Assembly (NCBI GenBank): GCA_016185125.1
Contig: JACPOC010000031.1
Span: 1-46,348 of the forward strand
Origin: Bacteroidota bacterium
Lineage (GTDB): Bacteria > Bacteroidota > Bacteroidia > B-17B0 > Aurantibacillaceae
Reading direction: 5' to 3'
DNA: 46,348 nucleotides
Every line of letters starts with the position of its first letter. The stretch's first letter is position 1. Below are positions 25,842 to 34,080 of this stretch, piece after piece. Position numbers and translations under genes: made by a program. A model generated the notes under the pieces. That model had not been told where the DNA came from. It was given only the letters and a program-made list of their open reading frames with translations, and made no database searches.

Positions 25842-25864
25842 AGAGGCGCCATTCAGCGCCTCTT
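25841..25864 (-). terminator. Strong terminator closing the minus-strand small-gene cluster
   Basis: AAGAGGCGC (25841-25849) and GCGCCTCTT (25856-25864) form a perfect 9-base stem with a 6-base loop. On the minus strand the stem runs into TTTTGTT. It lies 12 bases past the stop of the 61-residue membrane protein gene. Confidence 0.85.
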
Positions 25865-25875
25865 AAGTTGTCATA

Positions 25876-26061
25876 TTATTTAAACCGTTTGACCAGCCAC
25901 CTTAAGCACAATGATACACTAAAACTAACCACAGCTCCAATAGCTGCAAGAACAACTGTTTTTATGATGTCTGGCGAACCTATGTTCGCCAATACGGTCA
26001 AGGCCGTTCCTGAAACAGTGCCCAAGATAGTTCCATTTCCAATGTGTTGATTAGCTGACAT
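25876..26061 (-). CDS. Small membrane protein, holin-like in size and layout
   Basis: The 61-residue product has one or two hydrophobic segments (about 10-27 and 33-54) and a basic tail (RWLVKRFK). This layout resembles small phage holins but also many uncharacterised membrane peptides, so I do not assign that function. It is the last gene of a minus-strand cluster (27607 to 25876) and is followed directly by a strong terminator. Confidence 0.55.
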   Translation of the reverse strand: MSANQHIGNGTILGTVSGTALTVLANIGSPDIIKTVVLAAIGAVVSFSVSLCLRWLVKRFK

Positions 26062-26081
26062 TCTGACTAAGGTTTAATTAA

Positions 26082-26558
26082 TTACTCCCTTGTGATCTTT
26101 GAGTGCCCGCGCAATTCGGTTTTACCGCACTCAGCGCCATTCGCACCTTCAACTTCCAGGTGTAACCAGTCTTCGGATTTACGCCCGGCAACAATGCCGT
26201 TCTCAATCCTGTTTAGTTTCACCTCCGAAGCGATCGCATCCACCAAAGCCTTCTTTTCAGTGTCAAGGATTTGCGCCTTCACATCTACTTCAACAGTGGT
26301 GTTTTTGTATGCAGCCTCTTTCGATTGTGCATCCAATGATGTTGCGTTATGATCGACTTCGATTTTTGGACAACCGCATCCGCTGGACTTCACGGTAATG
26401 GAATCTTCATCCACATAACCAATTCGCCCTGCATCTGCTTTTGTCAATTTTGATCCTGCTGCAATAGCGCTGATCAGTTCACCCTTACTGTTAAAGTTTT
26501 GGGTTTTTACTTCAACAACAATCGTTGAAGTTGTTTCTGCTTTTTCGTTTTCCTTCAT
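26082..26558 (-). CDS. Hypothetical protein with two tandem copies of one domain
   Basis: The 158-residue protein has two related halves (about 10-60 and 85-140). Each has a beta strand (VVEVKTQ or VEVDVKAQ), then a helix similar to GELISAIAAGSKLTKAD. That helix pattern resembles the N-terminal helices of HU/IHF proteins, but the arms of HU are not visible. A CGCP motif lies between the halves. Function unknown. It is 20 bases from the next gene in the cluster. Confidence 0.55.
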   Translation of the reverse strand: MKENEKAETTSTIVVEVKTQNFNSKGELISAIAAGSKLTKADAGRIGYVDEDSITVKSSGCGCPKIEVDHNATSLDAQSKEAAYKNTTVEVDVKAQILDTEKKALVDAIASEVKLNRIENGIVAGRKSEDWLHLEVEGANGAECGKTELRGHSKITRE

Positions 26559-26581
26559 TGTAACAATGATTTTAATAGTGA

Positions 26582-26845
26582 TTATTGTTTTTTTTTACTT
26601 TCACACCCGTCGTCAGTAACTGCCACCTGGCTCACGGCAGTCGCTACGCTTCCTGCTACTATTAAGTAACCGCCAACGGTAACAATCGCTGCCGGCAAAG
26701 CGATTGGTGCCGCCACCAATACGCCGCCTGCGGCAGCTAATGTTAAACCCACGAAGCGCAGTTTTTTAAAGAACGGGGGGGTGTCGGCCTTGCAACGCTC
26801 TACGAGCGTTTTTACAAGGCCTTTTTTGTTTTCTTTCTCTGTCAT
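26582..26845 (-). CDS. Small membrane protein with a glycine/alanine-rich hairpin of two helices
   Basis: The 87-residue product has a basic start (MTEKENKKGLVKTLVERCK) and two adjacent hydrophobic stretches rich in Gly, Ala and Val (about 28-70), then a charged tail. The size and layout are phage-holin-like, but no family can be named. It lies in the middle of the minus-strand cluster. Confidence 0.55.
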   Translation of the reverse strand: MTEKENKKGLVKTLVERCKADTPPFFKKLRFVGLTLAAAGGVLVAAPIALPAAIVTVGGYLIVAGSVATAVSQVAVTDDGCESKKKQ

Positions 26846-26857
26846 GGCTTCTTCTTT

Positions 26858-27607
26858 TTAAACCACGTCCACAATCGCAAGCGAATTGTGAGCGCCGTTT
26901 TTTAATGAATACTGAACACCATTGATCAGTTGGTAAAACTCCAACTGTAAAAGAAAGAGATTGGTAGGACCACCTGCCGGAACTGCTGCAGGAGTTAATA
27001 CAACGTTGGTAGAAACTGCATTGATTGCGAGATTCACCGCGTTGGACGATTGCAAATCGTAAACTCCAGTTGCAAAGTTCATTTTCAACCATGCACCTTT
27101 GATAGTGACATGAGTTGCGCCAGCAGGAAAGTTAATGTGATTCACCGGCTGTAAACCGTTTATGGTGATCACACCGGTACCTGTGTTAACTGTATAAGGC
27201 TTGAACAGTATACTTCCCAGGATTGCACGTTTGTTGAAGTTTACATTTTTCAACAATGCTTTGGCTGTCGGAAGCGCTATCGCCACGCCTACATTTCTGA
27301 GTCCGCGTGCACTGGTCGCGTCAAGGTTCTTGATATCAGTCATGATTTTCGTAAGCCTTGAAACAACCCGGTTATCAGAGGCAGTTTGCAACATGGCAAA
27401 CAGCGCAGTCCTTAAAGTTTTACCTGAGCTGGCCGACGATCAGAATTCAGCGCCGTTTTCCCTTGTTCTTACGAACGCCGGATCGGTTGCGATGCGTTGA
27501 GCATCTACACCGCCTTTTTCACGTGCTAAATGGCCATCCTGTGATTTGTAAAAGGAAATATCTCCGATCTTCCCTTTTAATTTTATGATTCCTTTTTGTC
27601 TTGCCAT
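26858..27607 (-). pseudogene. Bacteroidota MARQKGIIKLKG-type protein gene with in-frame TGA
   Basis: Reading from the ATG at 27607, the frame gives MARQKGIIKLKGKIGDISFY and later DPAFVRTRENGAEF, then a TGA at codon 56 (27442-27440), then continues without another stop for 193 codons to 26858. The family pattern I remember has Gly after EF, so GGA has probably become TGA by one base change. Without the stop the product would be 249 residues, soluble, with a beta-rich C-terminal half. This is either a recent nonsense mutation, a sequencing error or a recoded stop; a downstream ATG at 27394 could give a 178-residue product. It heads the minus-strand cluster. Its role is unknown. Confidence 0.8.
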
Positions 27608-27758
27608 TCTGTTATGGTTAAGATTAATAATTGATTGAATTGAAAGTGTTGCAACACATCAAACGCCACTTTATCGCGAATAAATTTTGTTTGACAAATC
27701 AAAAGTATTTTCATTAGTGATCCGTTTTACCGGGGCAAACGGGATTCATAATATTTGA

Positions 27759-27800
27759 ACACTTTTGTCTACTTTTTGCGCAAAATTGGCACAGAAGTGT
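27759..27800. promoter_or_regulatory. 42-bp nested dyad, candidate operator between divergent genes
   Basis: A perfect 12-base palindrome TTTTGCGCAAAA (27774-27785) is flanked at equal 9-base distances by ACACTT (27759-27764) and AAGTGT (27795-27800), all sharing one centre at 27779.5. The outer arms extend to about 10 bases with one mismatch. It lies between the minus-strand cluster (start 27607) and the small HTH-like gene (27881), a usual place for an autoregulator site. A TACTTTTG -7-like element for the rightward gene is at 27826-27833 and one for the leftward genes at 27707-27700, both without a well-spaced -33. Confidence 0.6.
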
Positions 27801-27880
27801 ACACAATTAATACAGTAATCCGGCTTACTTTTGTCAATGGTAGGAGTATAGTAGCTCCTAGGATAAAGTATAGATAAAGT

Positions 27881-28063
27881 ATGAAACGTGTTATAATATA
27901 TCCAAAGGATGTAATGATCATTACAGGAAAGAGTGAAAGCTATTCCAGGGATCTTTTAAAGAAGATAAAAGCGCAATTAAATAAAGAAGAACACCAGTAT
28001 ATTTCGGTTCAGGAATTTTGTACTTACATGGGATTAAGTGTATCAGAAATTAACTTACAATGA
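27881..28063 (+). CDS. Small HTH-like DNA-binding protein
   Basis: The 60-residue protein (MKRVIIYPKDVMIITGKSES at the start) contains a short helical pattern, VMIITGKSESYSRDLLKKIK, then EEHQYISVQEFCTYMGL. Proteins of this type are common in Bacteroidota and resemble excisionase-like DNA-binding modules. It is divergent from the small-gene cluster, and the 42-bp nested dyad lies about 80 bases upstream of its start, so it may be the regulator of both transcripts. A TAGGAG/CTCCTA hairpin is in its leader. Confidence 0.65.
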   Translation: MKRVIIYPKDVMIITGKSESYSRDLLKKIKAQLNKEEHQYISVQEFCTYMGLSVSEINLQ

Positions 28064-28240
28064 TTAATGAAATTTGAATTGATTTGTTTTAGATTGCATT
28101 TTATTTTTTATCTTTATAGAAAGAAATCGTTCTTTAAAACAATTGAATACGCGCTAAATTTCCAGCGAACAACTGAGCGAACAAATTTAGTTTACTATAA
28201 ATTTTCCATTGATACCAAGGTATTTGGCGATTGCCAAAGT

Positions 28241-28255
28241 TCTCTCCGGATCCAC
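28241..28255 (+). repeat. 15-bp direct repeat, copy 1
   Basis: TCTCTCCGGATCCAC occurs here and at 28416-28430, 175 bases apart. The word resembles the last bases of a tRNA (T-stem, acceptor stem, discriminator and a C), so the two copies may be attachment-site remnants. No tRNA can be folded here. Confidence 0.6.
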
Positions 28256-28265
28256 AGATCAATGC

Positions 28266-28300
28266 AAATTCCTCACGCGCAAGCGTGGGGAATTTTTGTT
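28266..28300 (+). terminator. Strong rho-independent terminator
   Basis: AAATTCCTCACGC (28266-28278) and GCGTGGGGAATTT (28283-28295) form a 13-base stem with one G-T pair and a GCAA tetraloop, followed by TTGTTTT. It lies about 200 bases after the small HTH-like gene and probably ends that transcript. Confidence 0.75.
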
Positions 28301-28415
28301 TTCGACGCAAGCGGTAAAGCTTTGCTTTCATAAGCGGGAAGAAAAAACAATAAATTGACGCGAAGCGGCAACTTTTACATTCTGACTCTTGGAAAGGAGC
28401 GATCAGAGTAGCTAA

Positions 28416-28430
28416 TCTCTCCGGATCCAC
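28416..28430 (+). repeat. 15-bp direct repeat, copy 2
   Basis: Identical to 28241-28255. Together the copies bracket the terminator. Confidence 0.6.
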
Positions 28431-28467
28431 TTGTTAAAAAACCACTAAAAGCATTAAGTATCAGGGG

Positions 28468-28500
28468 TTTAATTTTTTAGAATAATAATTATTAACTTTG
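28468..28500 (+). promoter_or_regulatory. Possible promoter of the SpoIID-like gene
   Basis: TAACTTTG at 28493-28500 fits TAnnTTTG. A TTT at 28468-28470 is a partial -33 element at 22 bases. The ATG follows 29 bases after the -7 element. Confidence 0.45.
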
Positions 28501-28529
28501 AATTAATTAAACAATAAATATATTTCCTC

Positions 28530-31280
28530 ATGAAAAAATATATAATTTATTCTCTAATAGCTGCATTATTACCCACTTTCTTAATTGCACAAAGCAACAT
28601 AGGAACACTTTCCTTTTTTGTAAGAAGTTCGGAAAACGGCTATGGAATAAAATCATCGATTCAATTAAAAGGGGATAAAGAAATTTTTAATTTGCAAACT
28701 GACGAAGGGGGGCATTTTACTTTTACCGGGAAAGAAGGAAAATACGATGTGTTAGTGGAAGCTGAAGCGTTTCTTCCTCTTGAAACTCATTTTGCAATAG
28801 AAACTGGTAAAACTGTTGATGTTGAAATTTTAATTGACCCAAAAGAAATAAAACCGGCAGATAATTTTTCATACTCGTCTGCCATAATACAAGGCTATGT
28901 AGTAGATTACACTTCAGGTAAACCTATGCGTGATGTGGCCGTGTTTATGGGCGAAAATAAAGTTGCAATAACCGATGATAAAGGCTTTTTCTCACTTACC
29001 TCTAAAGAATATTCCAATATTCAATCACCTGCAGATAAAGCGGTGCGCAAAACGTTTCGTTTCTCACTATCAGATTATTCTTCATTTATTATGGAGGATG
29101 TTTTGCTTCTTCCTGCAAAAACAACCATGAAAATTACTTTGAAAAAAGGCAAAGGAACAGAAACGCAAAAATATTTTCAACGAACATTAGACGGCACGGC
29201 GAAAGATGACCAACTCTATCAGAAAAATAATCCTCCTGAAGAAAAAAAAAGCGAAGCAAAATTTTCGGCAGGATGCAACGTGCCTTCAAGCATACGCGTA
29301 GGAACTAATTGCTCGTGTGTTAACTGTTCGGGTGTAACCGTTATGAGCCTACAATACTATTCAGAAAGCGGCCTGGATGATGAATGGATATCAAGTTGGC
29401 AGCCGGCATCATTGCAGGCGGGCTCTATTGCTTATCGCAGTTACGGAGGATGGTATGTGAATAATCCTGTAAATTCGAACTTTGATATTGCTTCTACTAC
29501 TTGTAACCAGGTGTGGGGCTCTACTGTTTATTCATCTTCACAAAATGCCGCGCAGGTTACCAGTGGAGTAATTTTAACTGCCAATGGCATTAATCCTGTG
29601 CGCTCGGAATATTCAGCCGAAAACAATGAGGGAGGAACTTCCATTAATTGTGCCAATTGCAATGCGGGTGGTAGCGGCGCATACGCTTGTTATTCCGACA
29701 ATCTTTGCTGCGGATATTCTCCTGCGGGTCACGGAAGGGGTATGTGCCAATGGGGCTCTCAGCGTTGGGCACAAAACTCGCAAACCTATTCGTGGATTAT
29801 AAATCATTATTACGTTAATACCGTTGGTTATTCTCTTTGTTCAGCAGTTAGCACTCCTCCGCCACCCATTCTTAGCACCAATACTCTTTGCGGAAATAAA
29901 ACACTCACCCGCAGTACGCCGCCTTCAGGCACAACTTATTACTGGCAAGGAACCGCTTGCGGAACAAGCACAGCAAATTCCGCTCTTACTTATGTCGTTT
30001 CGTCTTCCGGTAATTATTACCTAAGAGCCAGAAATTCCGGGGGCTTTTGGTCTTCATCTTGTAGTTCATTATCTGTTACCATTAATCAGCTACCAACAAA
30101 TCCACCACTGCCAACCGTTAGTACCAACTCATGCGGGCCAAAAATATTAACAAGGCCAACCGCGCCTTCAGGAGTTACTTATTTTTGGCAAACCTTATGT
30201 GGCACTAATACAGCAAGTTCAACGGTTAATTACAGCGCGGCAACTTCAGGAACTTATCTGTTAAGAGCAAGAACTACAGCAGGCTGCTGGTCGCCAACCT
30301 GCGCGGCCGTTGCCGTAACGGTAAACCCAATTACCGCGCCGGCAATAACTGGTCAAAATGCTGTCTGTTCCAATGCCAATGGAGTAACCTATTCATCGCC
30401 TAACACCACCAATGTTTTTATGTGGACTATAACCGGAGGAACCATTACCACAGGGCAAAACACAAATTCTATAACAGTAAACTGGGGTGCGTCCGCAGGG
30501 GCAGCTCTAACGCTTAAAGAAACTAATCCTTCAACCAACTGCACCAAAACAGTAACTTTAAACATTACCATTAATTCAAATCTAAATCCAACAATTTTCG
30601 CAAGCGGATCTCAAACTTTTTGTGCGGGCGGCAATGTTTTGCTGGACGCGAGTTTTGGCTATACTTCTTATTTATGGAATACCGGTGCCACAACACAAAC
30701 TATTTCAGTTTCGAACTCAGGTGTTTATAATGTTAGTGTTACTGCATCTAACTCCTGCTCGGGCTCTTCGGCAAATTCAGCGACTGTTATTGTTAATCCA
30801 TTGCCTGCCATTCCTATCATTTCAGAAAATAACGGCATAATTACCTCCAGTTCCTCTTCTGGAAATCAATGGTACTTAGACAATGTAATTATTTCGGGCG
30901 CAACGTTTCAAACATATACAATAACACAAAACGGATATTACACGGTTGTTATAACTAATTCTGCTACGGGCTGCTCTTCCACCTCTGCTCCTTTTTACTA
31001 TGGCGTAGTTGGTATTAAAGAATCGAAAGGGAATACGAAGAATTCCATAGTTAAAATTTATCCGAATCCTTCTACCGGTTCTTTTATTGTTGAATTCGAA
31101 GAACCTGTTTCAAACATTAAAATAAATTTGATAAATGTATTGGGGCAATCTGTTTCTTTTAGTGAAAGCAAAAAGAGTGAAACGGAAAGATTGATTGAAG
31201 ATGTGGTGCCGGGCGCTTATATCATTCAAATTATAACCGACAGCAAACTTCACTATAATAAAAAGATTATCGTTAATTAA
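28530..31280 (+). CDS. Secreted SpoIID/LytB-domain protein with type IX secretion tail
   Basis: The 916-residue protein has a signal peptide (about 1-20), two carboxypeptidase-regulatory-like segments (about 25-90 and 120-210), and a SpoIID-like region (about 275-430). The latter includes LQAGSIAYRSYGGWY and the conserved end GHGRGMCQWGSQRWA. SpoIID-type proteins trim or bind peptidoglycan. Two related Cys-containing repeats (about 445-520 and 525-600) and PKD/Ig-like segments follow. The last 75 residues (KIYPNPSTGSF, VLGQ, GAYIIQI, YNKKIIVN) form a type A sorting domain of the type IX secretion system. It would be exported and attached to the cell surface. Confidence 0.85.
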   Translation: MKKYIIYSLIAALLPTFLIAQSNIGTLSFFVRSSENGYGIKSSIQLKGDKEIFNLQTDEGGHFTFTGKEGKYDVLVEAEAFLPLETHFAIETGKTVDVEILIDPKEIKPADNFSYSSAIIQGYVVDYTSGKPMRDVAVFMGENKVAITDDKGFFSLTSKEYSNIQSPADKAVRKTFRFSLSDYSSFIMEDVLLLPAKTTMKITLKKGKGTETQKYFQRTLDGTAKDDQLYQKNNPPEEKKSEAKFSAGCNVPSSIRVGTNCSCVNCSGVTVMSLQYYSESGLDDEWISSWQPASLQAGSIAYRSYGGWYVNNPVNSNFDIASTTCNQVWGSTVYSSSQNAAQVTSGVILTANGINPVRSEYSAENNEGGTSINCANCNAGGSGAYACYSDNLCCGYSPAGHGRGMCQWGSQRWAQNSQTYSWIINHYYVNTVGYSLCSAVSTPPPPILSTNTLCGNKTLTRSTPPSGTTYYWQGTACGTSTANSALTYVVSSSGNYYLRARNSGGFWSSSCSSLSVTINQLPTNPPLPTVSTNSCGPKILTRPTAPSGVTYFWQTLCGTNTASSTVNYSAATSGTYLLRARTTAGCWSPTCAAVAVTVNPITAPAITGQNAVCSNANGVTYSSPNTTNVFMWTITGGTITTGQNTNSITVNWGASAGAALTLKETNPSTNCTKTVTLNITINSNLNPTIFASGSQTFCAGGNVLLDASFGYTSYLWNTGATTQTISVSNSGVYNVSVTASNSCSGSSANSATVIVNPLPAIPIISENNGIITSSSSSGNQWYLDNVIISGATFQTYTITQNGYYTVVITNSATGCSSTSAPFYYGVVGIKESKGNTKNSIVKIYPNPSTGSFIVEFEEPVSNIKINLINVLGQSVSFSESKKSETERLIEDVVPGAYIIQIITDSKLHYNKKIIVN

Positions 31281-31481
31281 GTCTTTAGAGGGAACGGAAT
31301 GTTCTCATTTTTTCAAATCCGCTCAGTGTGGAACAAATAACTACGGCAGGCCGAGTAGTATATTCTTTTAAAATCCGTGATTGTAACCTTGACTTAAACA
31401 TATAGGAATTTATTTCAGATTTTGTTACTGCGTAGATGATTAACGATGTTGAACCACAAATGATTTACAAACGCACTTCAA

Positions 31482-32735
31482 TTATTTAGCCGGCAATAAA
31501 GTGGCGGTACACTCGCCAAAGCCAATTCTTTTACCCTCTTTTTCGCAAAAGCCTTTTATGATAATGGTATCGTTATCATTCACAAATTTTCTTTCCGTTC
31601 CGTCGCTCAGTTTAAGAGGTTTGGTTCCTTTCCAGGTTAGCTCCAGCATACTCCCAAATTGATGAGGCTCCGGTCCGCTGATGGTACCGCTTGCCATTAA
31701 ATCACCTACATTAATGTTACACCCATTAACAGTGTGATGCGCTAACTGTTGCTCCATGGTGTAATACATATATTTATAATTGCTGCTGCAGATGAGATTT
31801 TCTTTTCCGTTTTGCGGTTTTAAAAACACGTTTAAATTAATATCAATATTTTTTTCACCTGTGTATTCTAAATAAGGTAATAGTTTCGGAATTTGATCAT
31901 AGCCTTTTACTCTGAATGGTGCCAATGCTTCCAACGTAACAATCCATGGCGACATGGTACTTGCGAAATTCTTAGCCAGAAAAGGACCTAAAGGCACATA
32001 CTCCCATGTTTGAATATCGCGGGCACTCCAATCGTTAAACAGCACCATTCCAAAAATGTGATCTTGTGCGTGCTCTGTTGTAACATGATCGCCCATTTCC
32101 GTTTTCTTGCCAATAATAAAAGCTGTTTCAAGTTCAATGTCCAGTAATTTGCTTGCACCAAAAACAGGCATTTCAGCATCCGCTGGCTTTTGTTGTCCCT
32201 TTGGCCTGTGAAATGAATGCCCGCTTACGCAAATGCTGCTCGATCTGCCGTGATAACCAACCGGTAAATGTTTCCAGTTTGGAAGTAAAGCGTTGGCCGG
32301 ATCTCTAAACATAGTTCCTACGTTTGTAGCGTGATCAATGCTGCTGTAAAAATCGGTATAATCGCCAATGCGCACAGGCATCAGCATTTTAACATCACTT
32401 TGTTTTTTAAATACTTTATTAAAAAAATCCTTGTTCGTATTCAGTTCTGAATTTTCATCCGTTAATATTTCAATCAGTTTCATCCGAACGCGATTGGTTT
32501 CAGGTTTGCCAAGTTCAATAAATGAATTCAGGTATTGTTCCTGAAAAACCGAGCGGTTCATGTTAAGCATATCCGCACTTTCCAATTCAAAAAGATCGAT
32601 GATATATTCTCCTATTGCAGAGCAGGCATGGTGGTCAACCTCATTATCAGTATAAACCCCGAATGGAATGTTATGAATTGAAAAATCAGAATCGGGTGAA
32701 ACATTTATGCGCGTTAGTAAATTATTATTAGCCAT
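31482..32735 (-). CDS. fahA: Fumarylacetoacetase
   Basis: It cleaves 4-fumarylacetoacetate to fumarate and acetoacetate, the last step of tyrosine degradation. Metal and active-site motifs match the family: D and H in TDFYSSIDHATNVG, the glutamates in LDIELETAF, and the Asp in FNDWSARDIQ. The ATG at 32735 gives 417 residues; a TTG two codons upstream is less likely. A full consensus promoter ends only 4 bases before this ATG. No other tyrosine-degradation gene is next to it. Confidence 0.95.
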   Translation of the reverse strand: MANNNLLTRINVSPDSDFSIHNIPFGVYTDNEVDHHACSAIGEYIIDLFELESADMLNMNRSVFQEQYLNSFIELGKPETNRVRMKLIEILTDENSELNTNKDFFNKVFKKQSDVKMLMPVRIGDYTDFYSSIDHATNVGTMFRDPANALLPNWKHLPVGYHGRSSSICVSGHSFHRPKGQQKPADAEMPVFGASKLLDIELETAFIIGKKTEMGDHVTTEHAQDHIFGMVLFNDWSARDIQTWEYVPLGPFLAKNFASTMSPWIVTLEALAPFRVKGYDQIPKLLPYLEYTGEKNIDINLNVFLKPQNGKENLICSSNYKYMYYTMEQQLAHHTVNGCNINVGDLMASGTISGPEPHQFGSMLELTWKGTKPLKLSDGTERKFVNDNDTIIIKGFCEKEGKRIGFGECTATLLPAK

Positions 32736-32738
32736 AGC

Positions 32739-32769
32739 CAAAAGTAATATTTTGTTATCCTTTTACAAA
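32739..32769 (-). promoter_or_regulatory. Consensus promoter of fahA, suggesting a leaderless transcript
   Basis: On the minus strand TTTG (32769-32766), 19 bases, then TACTTTTG (32746-32739) fully match the Bacteroidota promoter consensus. Transcription should begin about 4-6 bases further on, at or next to the A of the ATG at 32735, leaving no ribosome-binding leader. Confidence 0.6.
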
Positions 32770-32789
32770 AGAGTTTTATAAAGTAGAAG

Positions 32790-34040
32790 CTAATAATCTT
32801 TTTTAGAAGGCTTTATTATCAGGCGCAACGATTGATCGTATGTAAAAAAATTCCACATCCAGTTTACAAAAACCAATAATTTATTTTTCACGCCCAGTAT
32901 AAGCATCAGATGCAAAAACATCCAAAGAAGCCAAGCTAAAAATCCCTGAAATTTAGCGTAGGGAAGATCTACCACAGCTAAGCCCCGGCCTACTGTGGCC
33001 ATGCTTCCTTTATCTTTATAAATAAAAGGTTGCAAAGGTTTTTGAGCCGTTAAAAATTGAATATTTTTTGCAAGCACGTCGGCCTGCATATTTGCAACGG
33101 TGGCAACCTGCGGATGTCCGTTTGGGTATTTATCAGTAACCATATAGGCAATATCGCCAATAGCAAACATAGTATCGAAACCAATGACCTGATTAAAATG
33201 ATTAACGGTTATTCTATTTCCTTTGGCAATAGTTGTAGGAGGAAGTCCGTTTAAATTATTGCCTTTTATTCCCGCGGCCCATATTAAACTTTTGGTCGAT
33301 ATTTTTTTACCGGTAGATAATTCAACAAAAGTTCCGTCGTAAGAAATCACTTGTGTTCCTGTATAAACAATAACGCCTAATTTTTCTAAATATTTTTGCG
33401 ATTTTTTTGAGGCTTCTTCTGAAAAAGCAGCTAATGTTTTTGAACCTCCTTCCACTAGATAAATATTCATTGTCTTAAAATCTATCTCGGGATAATCTTT
33501 TGGTAAAATAGTTTTTTTCATTTCGGCCAAAGCGCCGCTTACTTCTACGCCGGTTGGCCCGCCGCCCACAATAACAATGTTAAGCAGTGCTTTTTTTGTT
33601 TCTTCCTGCGCAATTAAAGCGTCCTCAAAATTTTGTAGAATTTTGTTTCTCACATACACTGCTTCGCTTATACTTTTCATAGGCAAGGCATGCTGTTCAA
33701 TGAGTTTGTTTCCAAAAAAATTAGTGGTAGCGCCGGTGGCTATTACTAAATAATCAAAAGGAAAAGTACCTATAGAAGTAATTACCGTTTTGTTTTGAGT
33801 ATCCACCGAATTAACTTCCGCACAGCGAATATGGACGTTTTTTTTAGACTGAAATATTTTTCTTAGAGGGAAAGCAATAGAACTTGGTTCTATACCCGAA
33901 GTAGCCACTTGGTATAATAACGGCGGAAATTGATGATAATTGTTTTTGTCAATAATCCATATTTCAAACTCTTTATTTTTTAAAGCTCTCGCCAAGCGCA
34001 AGCCTGCAAAACCTGCACCAATAATTACCAGTTTTTTCAT
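32790..34040 (-). CDS. ndh: Type II NADH:quinone oxidoreductase (NDH-2 family)
   Basis: This single-subunit flavoenzyme passes electrons from NADH to quinone without pumping protons. The FAD-binding GAGFAGL is at residues 8-14, the NADH-binding GGGPTGVE at 159-166, and the second FAD motif includes FAIGDIAYM. The C-terminal 60 residues contain a hydrophobic segment (FLAWLLWMFLHLMLILG) that would attach it to the inner membrane. The length of 416 residues is typical. Stand-alone gene on the minus strand. Confidence 0.9.
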   Translation of the reverse strand: MKKLVIIGAGFAGLRLARALKNKEFEIWIIDKNNYHQFPPLLYQVATSGIEPSSIAFPLRKIFQSKKNVHIRCAEVNSVDTQNKTVITSIGTFPFDYLVIATGATTNFFGNKLIEQHALPMKSISEAVYVRNKILQNFEDALIAQEETKKALLNIVIVGGGPTGVEVSGALAEMKKTILPKDYPEIDFKTMNIYLVEGGSKTLAAFSEEASKKSQKYLEKLGVIVYTGTQVISYDGTFVELSTGKKISTKSLIWAAGIKGNNLNGLPPTTIAKGNRITVNHFNQVIGFDTMFAIGDIAYMVTDKYPNGHPQVATVANMQADVLAKNIQFLTAQKPLQPFIYKDKGSMATVGRGLAVVDLPYAKFQGFLAWLLWMFLHLMLILGVKNKLLVFVNWMWNFFTYDQSLRLIIKPSKKDY

Positions 34041-34080
34041 GCACTAATTATCTAAAATTTAATGCCATCTTATCAATAGG

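Larger units (their letters stand above)
28064..28529. other. 466-base gene-free stretch with terminator and direct repeats
   Basis: Two frames of about 90 codons overlap here on opposite strands, but neither has a credible product. What is visible is a strong terminator (28266-28300), a 15-base direct repeat at 28241 and 28416, and a promoter-like motif at 28493 for the next gene. The stretch marks the change from accessory genes to ordinary chromosome. Confidence 0.6.

Noticed and set aside
26582-26845. Calling the small membrane proteins holins of a prophage
   Set aside because: No endolysin, capsid, terminase or tail gene is nearby; size and hydrophobicity alone are not enough.
28067-28430. 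Opposing frames of 88 and 98 codons
   Set aside because: They overlap each other and contain a strong terminator hairpin and direct repeats; products look random.
28241-28430. A tRNA gene ending in CCGGATCCAC
   Set aside because: No D arm, anticodon stem or T loop can be folded upstream of either copy.
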